Shown: positions 1 to 16,239, counted from the stretch's first letter. The stretch: 64,000 bases of DNA from Cacajao melanocephalus (GCA_963573385.1 CAUYLG010004985.1:20369-84368); one strand, 5' to 3'. Program-made: numbers and translations. The notes: generated by a model from the letters alone, not told the origin.

Positions 1-298
1 GCAGGAGGTTGAGACACATGGAAGGTGTAGAAATAGAGATGGTAAATGGAGAAAACTCTTTCCAGAAACTTGGTTGTGAAGGAAATGGTGAATGGCAGTA
101 GTGAAAGCTGGACATGAGGTCAAAGGAAGAGGCTTGTCCTATGGGGAGCCTTTGCACACGTGCAAATGTTAGTAGGAAGCAGCCTGTCCCGAGGGCAGGT
201 AAAAGACAGGATGGAGACTCCTAAAGAGCCAGGAAGTGACACAAGCCAAAGCCTAGGTAGGAGTGTGGCTTAAAAGGGAGGAGAAAAGAATGGGAGTA
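1..298. other. Unique intergenic sequence
   Basis: Purine-rich, no open frame of note and no repeat family recognised. Confidence 0.5.
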
Positions 299-429
299 GG
301 CCAGGTGCGTTGGCTCACGCCTGTAATCCTAGCACTTTGGGAGGCCGAGGTGGGTGGATCACCTGAGGTCAGGAGTTCAAGACCAGCCTGGCCTTCATGG
401 TGAAACCCCATCTTTAAAAAAAAAAAAAA
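299..429 (+). mobile_element. Alu left monomer (truncated), A-tail
   Basis: Starts with the Alu 5' end, runs through the first-arm consensus to the 'gtgaaaccccat' segment and ends in a run of A. Confidence 0.9.
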
Positions 430-1600
<1,171 letters not shown>

Positions 1601-1603
1601 TAG

Positions 1604-1916
1604 TAGGCTGGGTGAGGTGGCTCACACCTATAATCCTAGCACTTTAGGAGGCCGAGGTGGGTAGATCACCTGAGGTCAGGAGTTCAAGACCAGCCTGGCC
1701 AACATGGTGAAACCCTGTCTTTACTAAAAGTATAAAAATTAGCTGGGTGTGGTAGTACACAGCTGTAATCTCAGCTACTCGGGGGGCTGAGGCAGAAGAA
1801 TCACTTGAACCCTGGAGACGGAGGTTGTAGTGAGCCGACATCATGCCACTGCACTCCAGCCTGGGCGACAGAGTGAAACTCTGTCTTAAATAAATAAATA
1901 AATAAATAAATAAAAA
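1604..1916 (+). mobile_element. Alu, full length, (AAAT)n tail
   Basis: Full dimer with mid A-rich linker and a tail that has become an AAAT microsatellite at about 1886-1916. Confidence 0.93.
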
Positions 1917-2315
1917 GTAATACTAAGTAAAATATCCTTTGGATATCCTGCATTCTTCTTTCTTTTGGTTGAGGCACAAAGAACAGTGAGAAGATACGGT
2001 CATGATAATAATCATTATATCTACTATTATATTGAGTACAAGCTTCTGATCATGTCATTCAGCTAGCTAATCAATCAATCACATATTAACTGAGAACACA
2101 CCATGTGCTAAACACTAATGACAGTGTTTCCTCTCATGGTGCTCATTAGAGCTTCTCAACCTTTTTCACTGTCACACATGAAAAATCATACCCTTTGTAC
2201 ATCCCCAGAGATAAATGAATGATGAGGCTACTCAAGGCTGCCTGAGCCCCTTGCCTGCCCTGAGGATGGCGAGATCAGTATCTCATCATCCCCTGCCTCT
2301 GATCAAAATTCTTTC

Positions 2316-2755
<440 letters not shown>

Positions 2756-3317
2756 AAAATTCTTTCTTTCAATATTTATTCTGATATTGAATGTGACTGT
2801 GGAAGAGTTTTGTTATTATGAGGGAAGAAGTGAGGACCAGCATAGGGTAAAATCTGCTAGTAGTCTTTAGTGGGTTAGGTAAGAACCTTGGAGAATGAAG
2901 CTGGTTTCAACAGCTTGGAGCCAAAAAGAAAAAAGAAAAGCAGCATTAGATTGTTCCATTTTCAGTAATGAGACGAGAAAGAGACAGGGAAGCTCATTCT
3001 AAAAATCAGGAAATGGAAAAAGTTACTCTAAAAATTAGGAAGATTAAACTGAGGATCTTTAATCTGAGATTCAATCCTGAGGTATAAAAGGTGAAAACAC
3101 TTGTGAGTTTCTGTTGGCACATCCGTCTGTAGACACTGATGCCTCCTCATTGTGCACTGTGGCAGATGGAATCACTCTGAGAGAATCTTGTTTCCTGCAG
3201 TAGAGTGCAAATGCAACTGAAAACAGGGCTGCAGGAATTAAATGAGATTGTCAATGGAATAATTGAGTTCACTATGAAAAACAACCCTGTTTAGGTAAAA
3301 TTGATTTTGATGTATCT

Positions 3318-3645
3318 GTCAATGGGAAATTATGCAACCCTTAGAAAAAAAAAAGGACCGAGGCATTTCTATTTCTCCGGATCTGGAAGGCTTTCCAAGG
3401 TGTATTTTTCAGCAAAGAATAATAAGGCACAAACTTGTATGTTTACAGTGTTAGTTAAAAAAAAGAATACGTAGAGCTATGTTTGCATATGCAAAGAATA
3501 TGGAAGGATGCATGAGAAACTGGTAAGAGGCGGCAAGATGACCCGTGGGGATGGGAGCTCAGTGGCTTGGGATCAAGGTGGAAGGTTTTCATTGTACACT
3601 CTTTTGACTTTTGTACCAAGTATTATTTATTTAGTGAATAAATAT
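3318..3645 (+). mobile_element. Old L1 3' end, sense
   Basis: Matches by eye the 3' region of mammalian-wide L1 (ORF2 end and 3' UTR), including the 'ggaaggatgcatgagaaactggtaa' type segment and 'ttttgtaccaa'. Highly diverged. Confidence 0.6.
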
Positions 3646-4039
3646 AGGCAAATACACAGAAAGAAAAGCTTTTGGTGAATCATTTTGTAAGGTTCATTTG
3701 CAATGGAAACAGCCACTCCCTAATTTGCTTTGGAAATGTTGACATTTGTGTACTGGATTTTCTTAAAGCATGAAATGCCAGCGTCTGCAAACCACACCCG
3801 GAGTGCTTAAATTTGAGGTCACTGACAAAACCAGCCATACAAGTGTGACTTTCCAAAAAGCTAAACATTGTTGAGAGAAGCAGAGCGAGTGCCTGGAGCT
3901 TGATGCATCCCCAGCATCTGAGAATGTCAGAGGGAAGGGGCTGTGGAGAGTTGGTGCAATCTCCTTTCTTCAGAAATCAGGAAATGAGGGTCCAAAGGGG
4001 AAGAGACTTGCCTAATAAAAAGATTGTGCTATTTTGTGT

Positions 4040-4255
4040 AAAAAAGTGAGAAACATAAGTCTCTATGTCTATATTTGCTTCCAATTGCATGAAGAACTCC
4101 AGAGGATACACAAAAACAAATGGGAAACTGTATGGAGAGGGAGGGGGAACAATGAAAGGATGTGAGACAGAGCTAGAAATGAGATTTTCACTTTGAATCT
4201 TTTATAATCCTTGATCTGTTCTTTAAAAGAATCCAAAAACATTAAAAAGAGAGAT
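4040..4255 (+). mobile_element. Old L1 3' end fragment, sense
   Basis: Resembles the same L1 3' region as 3318-3645 (GGATACAC, AAACTG and the 'tttgaatcttttata' segment). Diverged; could be part of the same insertion. Confidence 0.5.
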
Positions 4256-4338
4256 AGACCATGCCATCTATATGACCCACAATGCAGTTTTCAAGGAAGA
4301 CATCATGAGACTGTGTTCAGAGACAAATTAGGGCTCCT

Positions 4339-4632
<294 letters not shown>

Positions 4633-4683
4633 TCCTGTGTAGAAATCACAGATCAAATTCTACTGCTTCAAATACCAATGACT

Positions 4684-5041
<358 letters not shown>

Positions 5042-5169
5042 TCATACTGAGATTTGTTAGAGATAATACAGGCCATCAGCTGGGCTTAAATTTCATTTTT
5101 GATTATAGGCAAATTTGTCAAAATTGTGTGATAACAGCCCATTGCTAGCCTGTGGATTCAGTCACACGG

Positions 5170-5365
5170 GGAGGTACCACAGAGCAGGAGAAAAATCAAT
5201 GGACAGGAAGTCAGGAAACCTGATTCTAACCAAGTTTTGTAACTTTAATTAACGTTGTAATTTTGGGCAACTTAATTCCTCTCCCTACGTCAGTTTTCAC
5301 ATCTGTAAAATGAAAGGACTAGATGAAATGATCTCTAGGTTCCCTCTTAACTGTGATATGATTGG
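5170..5365 (+). mobile_element. MIR (sense)
   Basis: Contains the MIR core pattern: 'gggcaacttaattcctctc' followed by 'cagttttcacatctgtaaaatg'. Confidence 0.75.
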
Positions 5366-5766
5366 ATCCTGAATCCAATCAGAATCTGAATCTGAAACCA
5401 TTATTAGCAATTTAGAATGAAAGGAAATTTATTAGGTCATTCTTGACATCTAGGAGATGGTAACAGGCAGTTGGGCCTCCTTTTGCTCCTTTGACTTGTA
5501 GCTACATGAGTGATCTTCTTGGCCCCTTTCTCCTGAATCTACATGCTGATGGTGATTATCTAGATCCATGTTCCTGAGAGCATGAGTTTAGGGAAATGTT
5601 AATCATACTCCACAAAGCATCTCAAATACATTTGGGAAATCCTGTATAAGTGTTCCTGATGGAGGGTCACAATGCGATTAAAGGTCCTGAGAAGTCCTGC
5701 AACAAAGAAACACATAACTTACCTAACCCAGCACTCTGCACATTTATGGATATGGAACACCTTGAA

Positions 5767-5770
<4 letters not shown>
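5366..5770. other. Unique intergenic sequence
   Basis: No gene or repeat recognised. Confidence 0.4.

Positions 5771-5810
<40 letters not shown>
5771..5810 (+). repeat. (GT)20 microsatellite
   Basis: Uninterrupted GT dinucleotides; likely polymorphic. Confidence 0.98.
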
Positions 5811-5815
<5 letters not shown>

Positions 5816-6181
5816 TACCTCTATTTGAAACAAATGGGATCCAAATGCTTCCATTTTTAGGAAATGTATGAGATCAGTTATCAGATGGTAGTTAGGACAA
5901 TTCTGGGGCCTCTGCAGATATGGAAGACTTAGCTTTTTCCTGAGGGAGCCTGAGAGTCTTGTGATTCATGCAGCTCTCCACCCGACCAGTTTTCTTTCAA
6001 CAGTGGGAGCCTCAGAAACTCTCTTGTTTTACAGGGAGGTTCCCATCTAAGCACAATGAGGTCAATGTACATCTTATCCCTTTCACTTCTGGCTTTCAGA
6101 ATTTTTTAGAACTATAATTTTTATTTAGAAATTATAATTGTCTTTCCTTCCCCCACTAAGGCCTTCAGTCTACATTTGGTT
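5811..6181. other. Unique intergenic sequence
   Basis: No gene or repeat recognised. Confidence 0.4.
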
Positions 6182-6268
6182 TTATATATATATATATATA
6201 TATACACATACACATACATATACATATATATATATACATATATATATATATATCTGTATATATATATT
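6182..6268 (+). repeat. (TA)n / (TACA)n low-complexity tract
   Basis: Alternating TA with ACAC and ACAT interruptions over 87 bases. Confidence 0.95.
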
Positions 6269-7613
<1,345 letters not shown>

Positions 7614-7627
7614 ATGATGTGTTGTCT

Positions 7628-7781
7628 TTTTTTTTTTTAATTTTTTTATTTTATTTATTTTTTTTAAAAGATGGGGTTTCACCATGATGGCCAGGCTGGT
7701 CTTGAACTCCTGACCTCAGGTGATCCACCCACCTCGGCCTCCCAAAGTGCTAGGATTACAGGCATGAGCCACCTCACTGGG
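7628..7781 (-). mobile_element. Alu arm (partial), antisense
   Basis: T-rich start, then one antisense Alu arm. It is flanked by the same GGTTGTCTT-type target repeat as the preceding element. Confidence 0.88.
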
Positions 7782-7939
7782 CTGATGGGTTGTCTTAATG
7801 CACCTAGGGATACTTGCTGAAAGCTATGGTTGATAAATAAAGGGAGGGCCGTGAACTTAAGTAGGAGGTGGGGACACTAAAGAGAAAACAAAACAAAACA
7901 CAACATGGTTGGGGTGGGATTATTAGAAAGATGAAGGGT

Positions 7940-8725
<786 letters not shown>

Positions 8726-9553
8726 TCCAGGGAGGATGACCCTACAGAAAAAAATGGAGCTGATAACTAATTGTGAGTTTGATTATAACCTGAGAACATT
8801 TTTTCAGTTTTGACAAAGAGTTTGCAGAGAAGTCAGTGTTAGATATTTAAAAATAAAATTATGTAGGAGGAAAAAAACTGATGCAATCGTTAACTCTAGG
8901 GAAAACAAAAAGTGGTACATGAAGATAATCTGACTCAATTGTAAACACGGACTATTGATTTAAGAGGGATGGCAGTGGTAGAAGAAGTTGTGATATAAGT
9001 GAGTTAAATCCTCATCTTAATTGAGGAAATTAAAAAGATTTAAAAATAAAAACTTAAGAAATAGCAATGTTATTTTAAAAGAAGGAGGTAAATGTCAGAA
9101 GAACAACTAAAAGCTTAGAAAGCATCTGCTTCTGCTAAGTGACTCCGATGGGAGTGGGTTGGGGAAATAATTGCTGTTTATAATTACAAGTCTTGTAGAA
9201 CATTTAATATTTTCCAAGTCTGTACATGTATTACTTTGATAAAAATAAAAAACTTAATTAAAAGGTTATGGGAGTCCAGTGTGAAAAATTTGGAAAGTAC
9301 AGAAAAGTATAAAGAAGAAAATAGAACCACTCACAATTCCTCCACTTAGAGAAAGCCAGTGGACATATTTTAGAGGAAAAAGATTAAATGAATTTGTGAG
9401 ATTAAATAGAGCTTGAAGATTTAAAACACCACAATTTAGATATAAATGAACAAATGACAGTACAATACTAGATATGTGTAGATATAATTACATACAATAT
9501 AACCATATGTAGTGTAATTCTATGTGTTTATATGTGTATTAGAAAGTAGTCTT
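8726..9553. other. A-rich unique or ancient-repeat sequence
   Basis: No gene seen. The stretch 9270-9360 has the look of an old LINE remnant but I cannot assign it. Confidence 0.35.
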
Positions 9554-9835
9554 AGCTGGATGCAGTGACTCATGCCTGTAATCCCAGCACTTTTGGAGGC
9601 CAAGGTGGGAGGATCACTTGAACCCAGGAGTTGGTAACCAGCATGGGCAACATAGAGAGACCTCATCTCTTCAAAAAATTTAAAAATTAGCCAGGTGTGG
9701 TGGTGCATGTCTGTAGACCAACTGCCTGGGACACTGAGGCAGGAGGATTGTTTGAGCCTGGGAGATCCAGGATGCAGTGAGTCATGATTGTGTCACTGCA
9801 CTCCATCCTGGGCAACAGAGTGAGACTCTGTTTTA
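9554..9835 (+). mobile_element. Alu, full length
   Basis: Sense dimer whose tail merges into a CA microsatellite. Confidence 0.9.
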
Positions 9836-9874
9836 ACACACACACACACACACACATACACACTTACACACACT
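9836..9874 (+). repeat. (CA)n microsatellite in Alu tail
   Basis: About 17 CA units with single interruptions, placed exactly where an Alu A-tail would be. Confidence 0.92.
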
Positions 9875-9883
9875 AGTTTCAAG

Positions 9884-10145
9884 GCCAGGCACGGGGGCTC
9901 ACATCTGTAATCTCAGCACTTTGGGAAGCTGAGGCAGGTGGATTGCTTGAGCTCAGGAGGTCAAGGCTGCAGTGAGCTGTTATTGTGCCACTGTACTCCA
10001 GCCTCCCGGTTTCAAGCGATTCTCCTGCCTCAGTCTCCCAAGTAGCTGGGACTACAGGCACGTGCCACCATGCCTGGCTAATTTTTGTATTTTTACAAAA
10101 TCTGCCAGTGACAGAGTGAGACCCTGTCTCAGAAAAAAAAAAAAG
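9884..10145 (+). mobile_element. Mosaic Alu with internal inverted segment
   Basis: 9884-10002 is sense Alu, 10003-10096 is antisense Alu sequence, and 10097-10145 is the sense 3' end with A-tail. Confidence 0.88.
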
Positions 10146-10446
10146 TCTGGAAAAATACCCACCAAAATGTTACTTGGTGGATATGTTACCAGGGTGGGAC
10201 TAGGCTAAGGCAAGCAAGGTTCCTAGGACACTCAGTGTAAAGCTGCCCTCACTCTCAGGGTTCTGCAAATGCAGGAGTGGCACCAGGTGAATCCTGCCCC
10301 AGCTGCCATCTGATTGCAGCCACATAAAAAGTGGCACCTGAAAGTGAGTGTCTCTTTAGATGTTATGCCCTCACATGCCTCACCCTAGTCTTGGCCTTGG
10401 TTGGGACCTATGGCTGCTGGATTATGAACACTTTCTCCTTCTTACT

Positions 10447-10738
10447 TTTTTTTTCCTTTGAGATGGAGTCTCACTCTATCACCCAGACTGGAGGGCAATG
10501 GTGCAGTCTCAGCTCACTGCAACCTCTATCTCCCAGTTCAAGAAATTCTCCTGCCTCAGCCTCCCGAGTAGCTGGAATTACAGGTGCCTGCCACACACCC
10601 GGCTAATTTTTGTATTTTTAGTAAAGACTGGGATTTCACTAGGTTGGCCAGGCTGGTCTCGAACTCCTGACCTCGTGATCCTCCTGCCTCGGCCTCCCAA
10701 AGTGCTGGGATTACAGGCGTGAGCCACAGCGCCTGGCC
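10447..10738 (-). mobile_element. Alu, full length, antisense
   Basis: CTCCTTCTTACTTTTT occurs on both sides as a target duplication. Little diverged, so relatively young. Confidence 0.95.
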
Positions 10739-10751
10739 TCCTTCTTACTTT

Positions 10752-10927
10752 TTACGTTCAAGTTCCTTGCTACTCCAAGCGTGGTACATGGACCAGCAGT
10801 GATAGCATCACCTGGGGGCTTGTTTGAAATGCACTATCTCAGCTCTGCTCCAGACTTTAGCCAGATCTGCACTTTAACCAAATCCCAGGAGATTTAGGTA
10901 CATGTTACAGTTTGAGAAACACTGGGC
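10752..10927 (-). mobile_element. MER5-type hAT-Charlie DNA transposon remnant
   Basis: The segment matches by eye the MER5A pattern: 'gtggtacatggaccagcag', 'catcacctgggggcttgttt' and the terminal 'cagtttgagaaacactg'. Confidence 0.75.
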
Positions 10928-11299
10928 TAGCAGGCACCCAAGCATAGTTCCTGTCCTCTTATGAAAGGAATATTCAGAGGCAATTGATGCCACTGCCCCA
11001 ATGGGTGGGGCACACACTGCCAAGGAGTAAGATGCCTGTTTTTAAAAAGAGTTGTGGTTCTCTCCACGAGGCTCCGTTTCGGCTGGTGAAGTAATCATAG
11101 GTCAGCTTGATAAAGGAGAGGCAGGTGATTCCCCTGGGACAAAGAACAGGTGAATTGAGCAGGTGAGTAAGACACTTATCTTGGGCACAAAAAACTCAGT
11201 AATCAAGATAAAGACTATTTTAATACAATGTTTTTCAAAAATCAAAATTAATGCAAAAAATCCACAATGAACAAAATATCAAAATTTAAAATAAAGCAT
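10928..11299. other. Unique intergenic sequence
   Basis: No gene or repeat recognised. Confidence 0.4.
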
Positions 11300-11611
<312 letters not shown>

Positions 11612-11984
11612 GGGACGTGATACCTCAGAATTATGCAGGTCAGATCATTTTAATTTCCAACTCACAGTCTGGGATGGGTATAAGTGATTTCAGTTTTTGT
11701 GGTGGGAAGTGAAAACAAAGGAAAGGGATTCAGATGTTTGAGTGGCCAAAAAGAATGACAAATGTCCATTATAGTTATTGGAATCTTGGTAAAATGTCAC
11801 CTTTTGGGTTCCCGCAGAAAGAGCAGCTTAATTTGGCTGGGCTATTATGAGGAAAACTTTATTGCTGATTTGGGTTGGGGTACAGATACGTTAATATAGG
11901 AGGAGAGAGAAGAATAAAATTCCTCCTCTGAAACTGGGAAAGCTCCAGGAGGAAGACAAGATTTGAGCTGGACTTTGGAGGAAG
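11612..11984. other. Unique intergenic sequence
   Basis: No gene or repeat recognised. Confidence 0.4.
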
Positions 11985-12185
11985 GAAAGAGAAAAGGAGA
12001 AAGAACATTAGATTTGCAGACAGGAAATGGGGTTCCCCTCTTTCCATGGCTTGCTAGCCATGGAAATTCAGGCAAGTCACTTAGCTTCTCTGTAAAACCT
12101 CGTGTGTCACTGCCAAAGTGAGGTTCCAACTGAGATTAAATAAGTGAAAGTTGTTTGTAAACTGTAAAGCATTATGCAAACATCT
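11985..12185 (+). mobile_element. MIR (sense)
   Basis: The core 'caagtcacttagcttctctg' and the tail 'taaactgtaaagcattatgcaaa' fit MIR. Confidence 0.7.
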
Positions 12186-12299
12186 TGCTCTATTGTTAAA
12201 AGGTTAAAGATGGGTAGGACTTTGACAACAGGGATTTGGGGAGAAGGGCTTCTGGGCAGAGAGAATGAAAGGTGAAGTGACTGATTGATACGTATGTAC

Positions 12300-12594
12300 T
12301 GATTGACTGAGACAGGGTCTCCCTCTGTTGCCCAGGCTGGGGTGCAGTGTCATGATTGATCATGGCTCATCGCAGCCCTGAATTCCTGGGCTCAATCAAA
12401 TATCCTGCTTTAGCCTCCTGAGTAGGTGGGACCACAGGCACATGCCACGGTGCCAGCCAATTAAAAAAAATTTTTTTAGAGGTAGAGTCTCATCATGTCG
12501 CCCAGATTGGTCTCAAACTCCTGGGCTCAAGCATTCCTCCCACCTGGACCTCCCAAAGTGCTGGAATTACAGGCATGAGCCAACACACCTGGCC
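12300..12594 (-). mobile_element. Old Alu (J-like), antisense
   Basis: Complete antisense dimer with many differences from the consensus. Confidence 0.9.
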
Positions 12595-12767
12595 AGAAAT
12601 GATTTTTGTGAGAGGCTAGGCAAAAGGAAACTGGGCTTTGAAGATGAAATGAATGAATGACTCACAGCACATGCTTCCTTCTCTCCCTAAATGGCCCCTT
12701 TGCAGGCAGCCAGAGACTATGTCTCATTCATCTTAGTTTCTAGAAGTCTGACACTTTCTTTTCTTTT

Positions 12768-13058
<291 letters not shown>

Positions 13059-13434
13059 GAGACTGACAGTTTCTAGTTGAGGGCGTTGTGCTCCATTCTG
13101 AAGGAGTGCCCAGGGGCTATTAAACTTGGGACCTCTTTACCCTCAAAAGTAGTACAGAATAAGCCTTTGGGTATCCTTGAAAAGCACATTCTTCTGTGCA
13201 CACTGGGTCGCCCTCTGGGTAACCTCTCAAACCTTTGAGAACTCACCTTATTCCAGGTAAGGTCCTTACTTTAAGGAAGAGGAGGGGGGCTAAGGGCTCC
13301 AGCAGACTTGTTCTACAAGGTGTGGAAGGGGGTGGGAACTATACAGGTGATAACTTTCATAGAAGTACACAAACACAATCACACACACGCACGCACATAG
13401 GTGCATGCCAAACAGGTTAAATCCGAGTATGGTC
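13059..13434. other. Unique intergenic sequence upstream of promoter, short CA tract
   Basis: Contains an imperfect ACAC/CGCA tract near 13365-13400; nothing else recognised. Confidence 0.4.
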
Positions 13435-13640
13435 TGTAATGAAGTTAATTGTATTGGTTTGGTTAATTATATTGCGCCAATGTCAATTTCCTGGCTTTGA
13501 GAATGTCGTATCTTATGAAAAATGTTGAGGTAAGCTGGGTGGGTGATGGGTATACGGAACCTGTCTGTATTAATTTTGCAACTTCTTGTGAGTCCATAAT
13601 TATTTCGAAGTAAAAAGTAAAACAAAAGAAAACAAGGGAA
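13435..13640 (+). mobile_element. Old L1 3' UTR end, sense, next to the promoter
   Basis: Contains the order of motifs found at old L1 3' ends: 'ccaatgtcaatttcctgg', 'aagctgggtgggtga', 'gggtatacggaacctgtctgtatta', 'ttttgcaacttcttgtgag' and 'ataattatttcgaa' followed by an A-rich tail. Confidence 0.75.
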
Positions 13641-13721
13641 CTTCCCCCTCAGCCCAGACTGCTTCGAAACCGCCCCACTCTCACACATCTGGCCTCACCC
13701 GGGTCCAGCCCGCCCCGGTCA

Positions 13722-13749
13722 GGGGGGCGAAGGGAGGGGCAGGGCGGGG
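13722..13749 (+). promoter_or_regulatory. G-run cluster with G-quadruplex potential
   Basis: Five G-tracts of 3-6 G (13722-13727, 13732-13734, 13736-13739, 13742-13744, 13746-13749) lie within 28 nt with loops of 1-4 nt. This fits the usual quadruplex pattern on the non-template strand just upstream of the probable start sites. It also overlaps SP1-type GC boxes. Folding is inferred, not shown. Confidence 0.6.
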
Positions 13750-13829
13750 CCACGCACGCGCAGTCCCGCAATCCCGGCCGCGCCGAGAAGTCGCGCATGC
13801 GTAGTCTCGGCCCCGGGCTGCCGCGCCAG

Positions 13830-14086
13830 CCCGTCACCGCGGCGCGGGATCGGGCGGCTTTGGCCCCTTATCCCTCCCGTCTTTTCCGGCAGTTGGAACG
13901 CTTCCTGTTGTCCTCACGCGCAACTGCCCGTCGACCCCTGTCTCAGAGTCCCTCACGCGTCCCCTCTGGTCTTTGGCTTGTTGGCTGCCGCCGCCGGGAC
14001 TTCGCCAGCCTTCACGTAGGGACTACTGGCCGAAGGGGCGTCTGCGGCTCTCCGCCGCCCCCAGCCCTGCCTCTCCCGGGGTTCTG
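13830..14086 (+). other. STK38: STK38 exon 1 (5' UTR, non-coding), left end approximate
   Basis: The right end is set by a strong donor, G|GTGAGT at 14086/14087, inside the CpG island. The only downstream acceptor that gives a proper start codon in good context is at exon 2. The left end is not visible in the sequence. If transcription starts upstream of 13797, an upstream ATG (13797-13799) would be included in the exon. Confidence 0.7.
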
Positions 14087-14120
14087 GTGAGTTGCCTGCT
14101 GCCGCCGTCTTCACTCCATT

Positions 14121-15366
14121 CCCGGGTTTTTCGTTTATCTCCTCCTTTCCCAACCCCCGACTCCTTCTTGGCTTTATCCTTCTTGCCGGCGCCCTCTTTC
14201 TAGCCCTAACCTCTCAGCGTCTCGGCCCCTCTCCTCAGCCTCCTCTTTCCCCGGTTTCCAGATGCCCCTTGTTGGCCGTCTCTGCATTTTCCCGGTCCCA
14301 GCCTCTCCACCCTGTCCTTTCTCTTTCTCCGTTTGCAGTTGGAGCGGGGAGCCGGGCTCTCCTTTCCATGTTGCCACCTTTGTCTGCTCCCCGCCACCAG
14401 TCAGTCCCTCAGGGATCTGCTGTCTGAGAGGCTGAGAACTGTGGTCTGAGGCAGAGATGTCGAAAGCTCCTCTTGGGGTGTGGTATCTTTGGGTCTGCTC
14501 CTTTCTCCGTTAGTCTTAGGATACTGGGCTTCAGATAAGTTTAAAATCACAGGAAAAGGCAGGGAAGATTCTTAAGAAGAGAGTGGAAAAGCAACAGCCA
14601 GAGGAAAGGGAAAAGTTGATAAGGGCTTAGAGGAAAGTCTGTGTCAGAAAGCGGGCAGAACGGCCGGCAGAGAGACCAGATCTCTCACTTCACTCTGAAA
14701 TGACTAAAAGACACGGAAAAGAGAAACTTGTTCTTTTTGAAATGCACCGAGGAGGGTTGGAGTGAAGTAGACCCTAAGTGTCTCCACCCTTTGAGTTCAC
14801 CCTGCCTCTGAACTAGCCAGGCAGTATACTTGGTTTCCCCAAACATAAAACAACCACCACCACGATAACAGGCTCTCCTCCCCACCCCAAACGTTAGATA
14901 CCAGCTTCCTCGTAAGAGGAGAGAACCCTATGGTAAACTATTTCATTTTTTTTTTTCCCTGTGATCAGCTGACAGCAAACTATTTCATGTCCCAATCCTG
15001 TCCCCCGTCACACACAAACTCCTAAGAATGGACATCAAAAATTAGTATTTTTTCTAGTTAATCTTTCTTACGGTGCTAAGTGCATAGCACTGTGCATGAA
15101 ATGGGGGAAGAACATTAAAACAAGTATAAGACATGGTGCTTGCTTTCTAGTGATTTACAGTTCAGTAGGAGAAATTAGACGTGCAACTTAAGCGATAATC
15201 TTACCTCCAATGTTGAATTGTCCAAATGAAAGATAATGGATTGTCAATCACAAAGAAATAAAGTCTATATTTTTGAGAGAAGGGTTATTTATAGTGATCA
15301 CAGAGTAACATTGTGAAGTCAATCAGTTAACCAGGCATAACCATATAGATTGAATCAAATAATGGT
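14121..15366. other. Intron 1, start: GC-rich then unique
   Basis: Falling GC content after the CpG island. The piece near 15060-15190 resembles an ancient LINE2, uncertain. No gene seen. Confidence 0.4.
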
Positions 15367-15367
15367 T

Positions 15368-15512
15368 TTCTTTTTTCTTTTCTTTTCTTTTTTTTAAAGA
15401 TGGGGTTTCACCATGTTGGTCAGGCTGGTCTTGAACTCCCGACCTCAGGTGATCCGCCCGCCTTGGCCTCCAAAGTGCTTGGATTAGGGGCGTGAGCCAC
15501 CATGCCTGGCCT
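15368..15512 (-). mobile_element. Alu arm (partial), antisense
   Basis: One arm flanked by AAATAATGGTTTTC on both sides. Confidence 0.9.
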
Positions 15513-16239
15513 CAAATAATGGTTTTCATTTGACTTCCTTTTGGGTGTGCAGGTCTTACGCCTGACTTTTATCTGGATCAAGTCCTTTTGTTAATTCTTT
15601 AAAACTTTTAAGAATTTCTCACCTACCTATTATTCCCTAATTTTGCAGAGTTGAAGAATGAAACAAATAGGGCAAAAGCCTCCAATGGCTTCTAGGTCAG
15701 GGCAGGAAGGCTTGAATTATAGAAAGCCTGAGGGATAGTCCTGTCTTAAGAAAAGTTAGGTGACCCAGTAAACCTACGAATTGCTTTAGGGCAATATTAA
15801 TTACATTTTTTGATGAAAGGTTATTAGAATTAGGCTAAATTTTTTATATTACAGTAGAGGAAGTGGAGGAGGGTTTAAAGAAAGGTCAAAGGGAAGGAGA
15901 GTGCAGTCTTTATTATTATATTAGAAACTCTGAAAGTTGAAAAACACTGCTTAAGAATTTGTTGGTCTAATATATGAGCATCTTTGAATTAATTTAATGT
16001 CTTTTTGATCTTTTTTAAAAGTTTAGGAAGTAATGTCAGCTACTTAAATTAGTGAAAACATTTTTTCACTAGTTTTGATGTACCCATCAGTGTAAATGTA
16101 GTCTTTATTTTTTAGCTTTGTTGACAACTAAAAATCATTAACTTGCTCAACTTACATTTATTAACTGCCTATAATATGAAAGACATTGTTTGGCTTAGGG
16201 TTAAATACTCACAGATTGTTGTGTTTTGTTTGTGGTTGT
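15513..16239. other. Intron 1, unique
   Basis: No repeat recognised. Confidence 0.4.

Larger units (their letters stand above)
13680..14120 (+). promoter_or_regulatory. STK38: CpG-island promoter of STK38
   Basis: This is the only strongly GC- and CpG-rich block of the window. It has GC boxes at about 13706-13716 and 13739-13751, NRF1-like motifs at 13752-13763 and 13791-13804 (the second is the palindromic core GCGCATGCGT), and an ETS-type TTCCGG at 13884-13889. No TATA box is evident, as expected for a broad housekeeping-type promoter. NRF1, SP1 and ETS use is inferred from motifs only. The block directly precedes exon 1. Confidence 0.88.

Noticed and set aside
5650..5871. Open frames across the (GT)20 tract
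   Set aside because: Dinucleotide repeats encode Cys-Val runs without stops in some frames; not a gene.
13080..13680. A second, divergent gene starting at the CpG island
   Set aside because: No convincing exon, donor or conserved frame is visible on the minus strand upstream; divergent non-coding transcription remains possible but cannot be seen in sequence.
14092..14427. Open frame after exon 1 in GC-rich intron start
   Set aside because: High GC lowers stop-codon frequency; it lies beyond the strong exon 1 donor and does not begin with a supported start.
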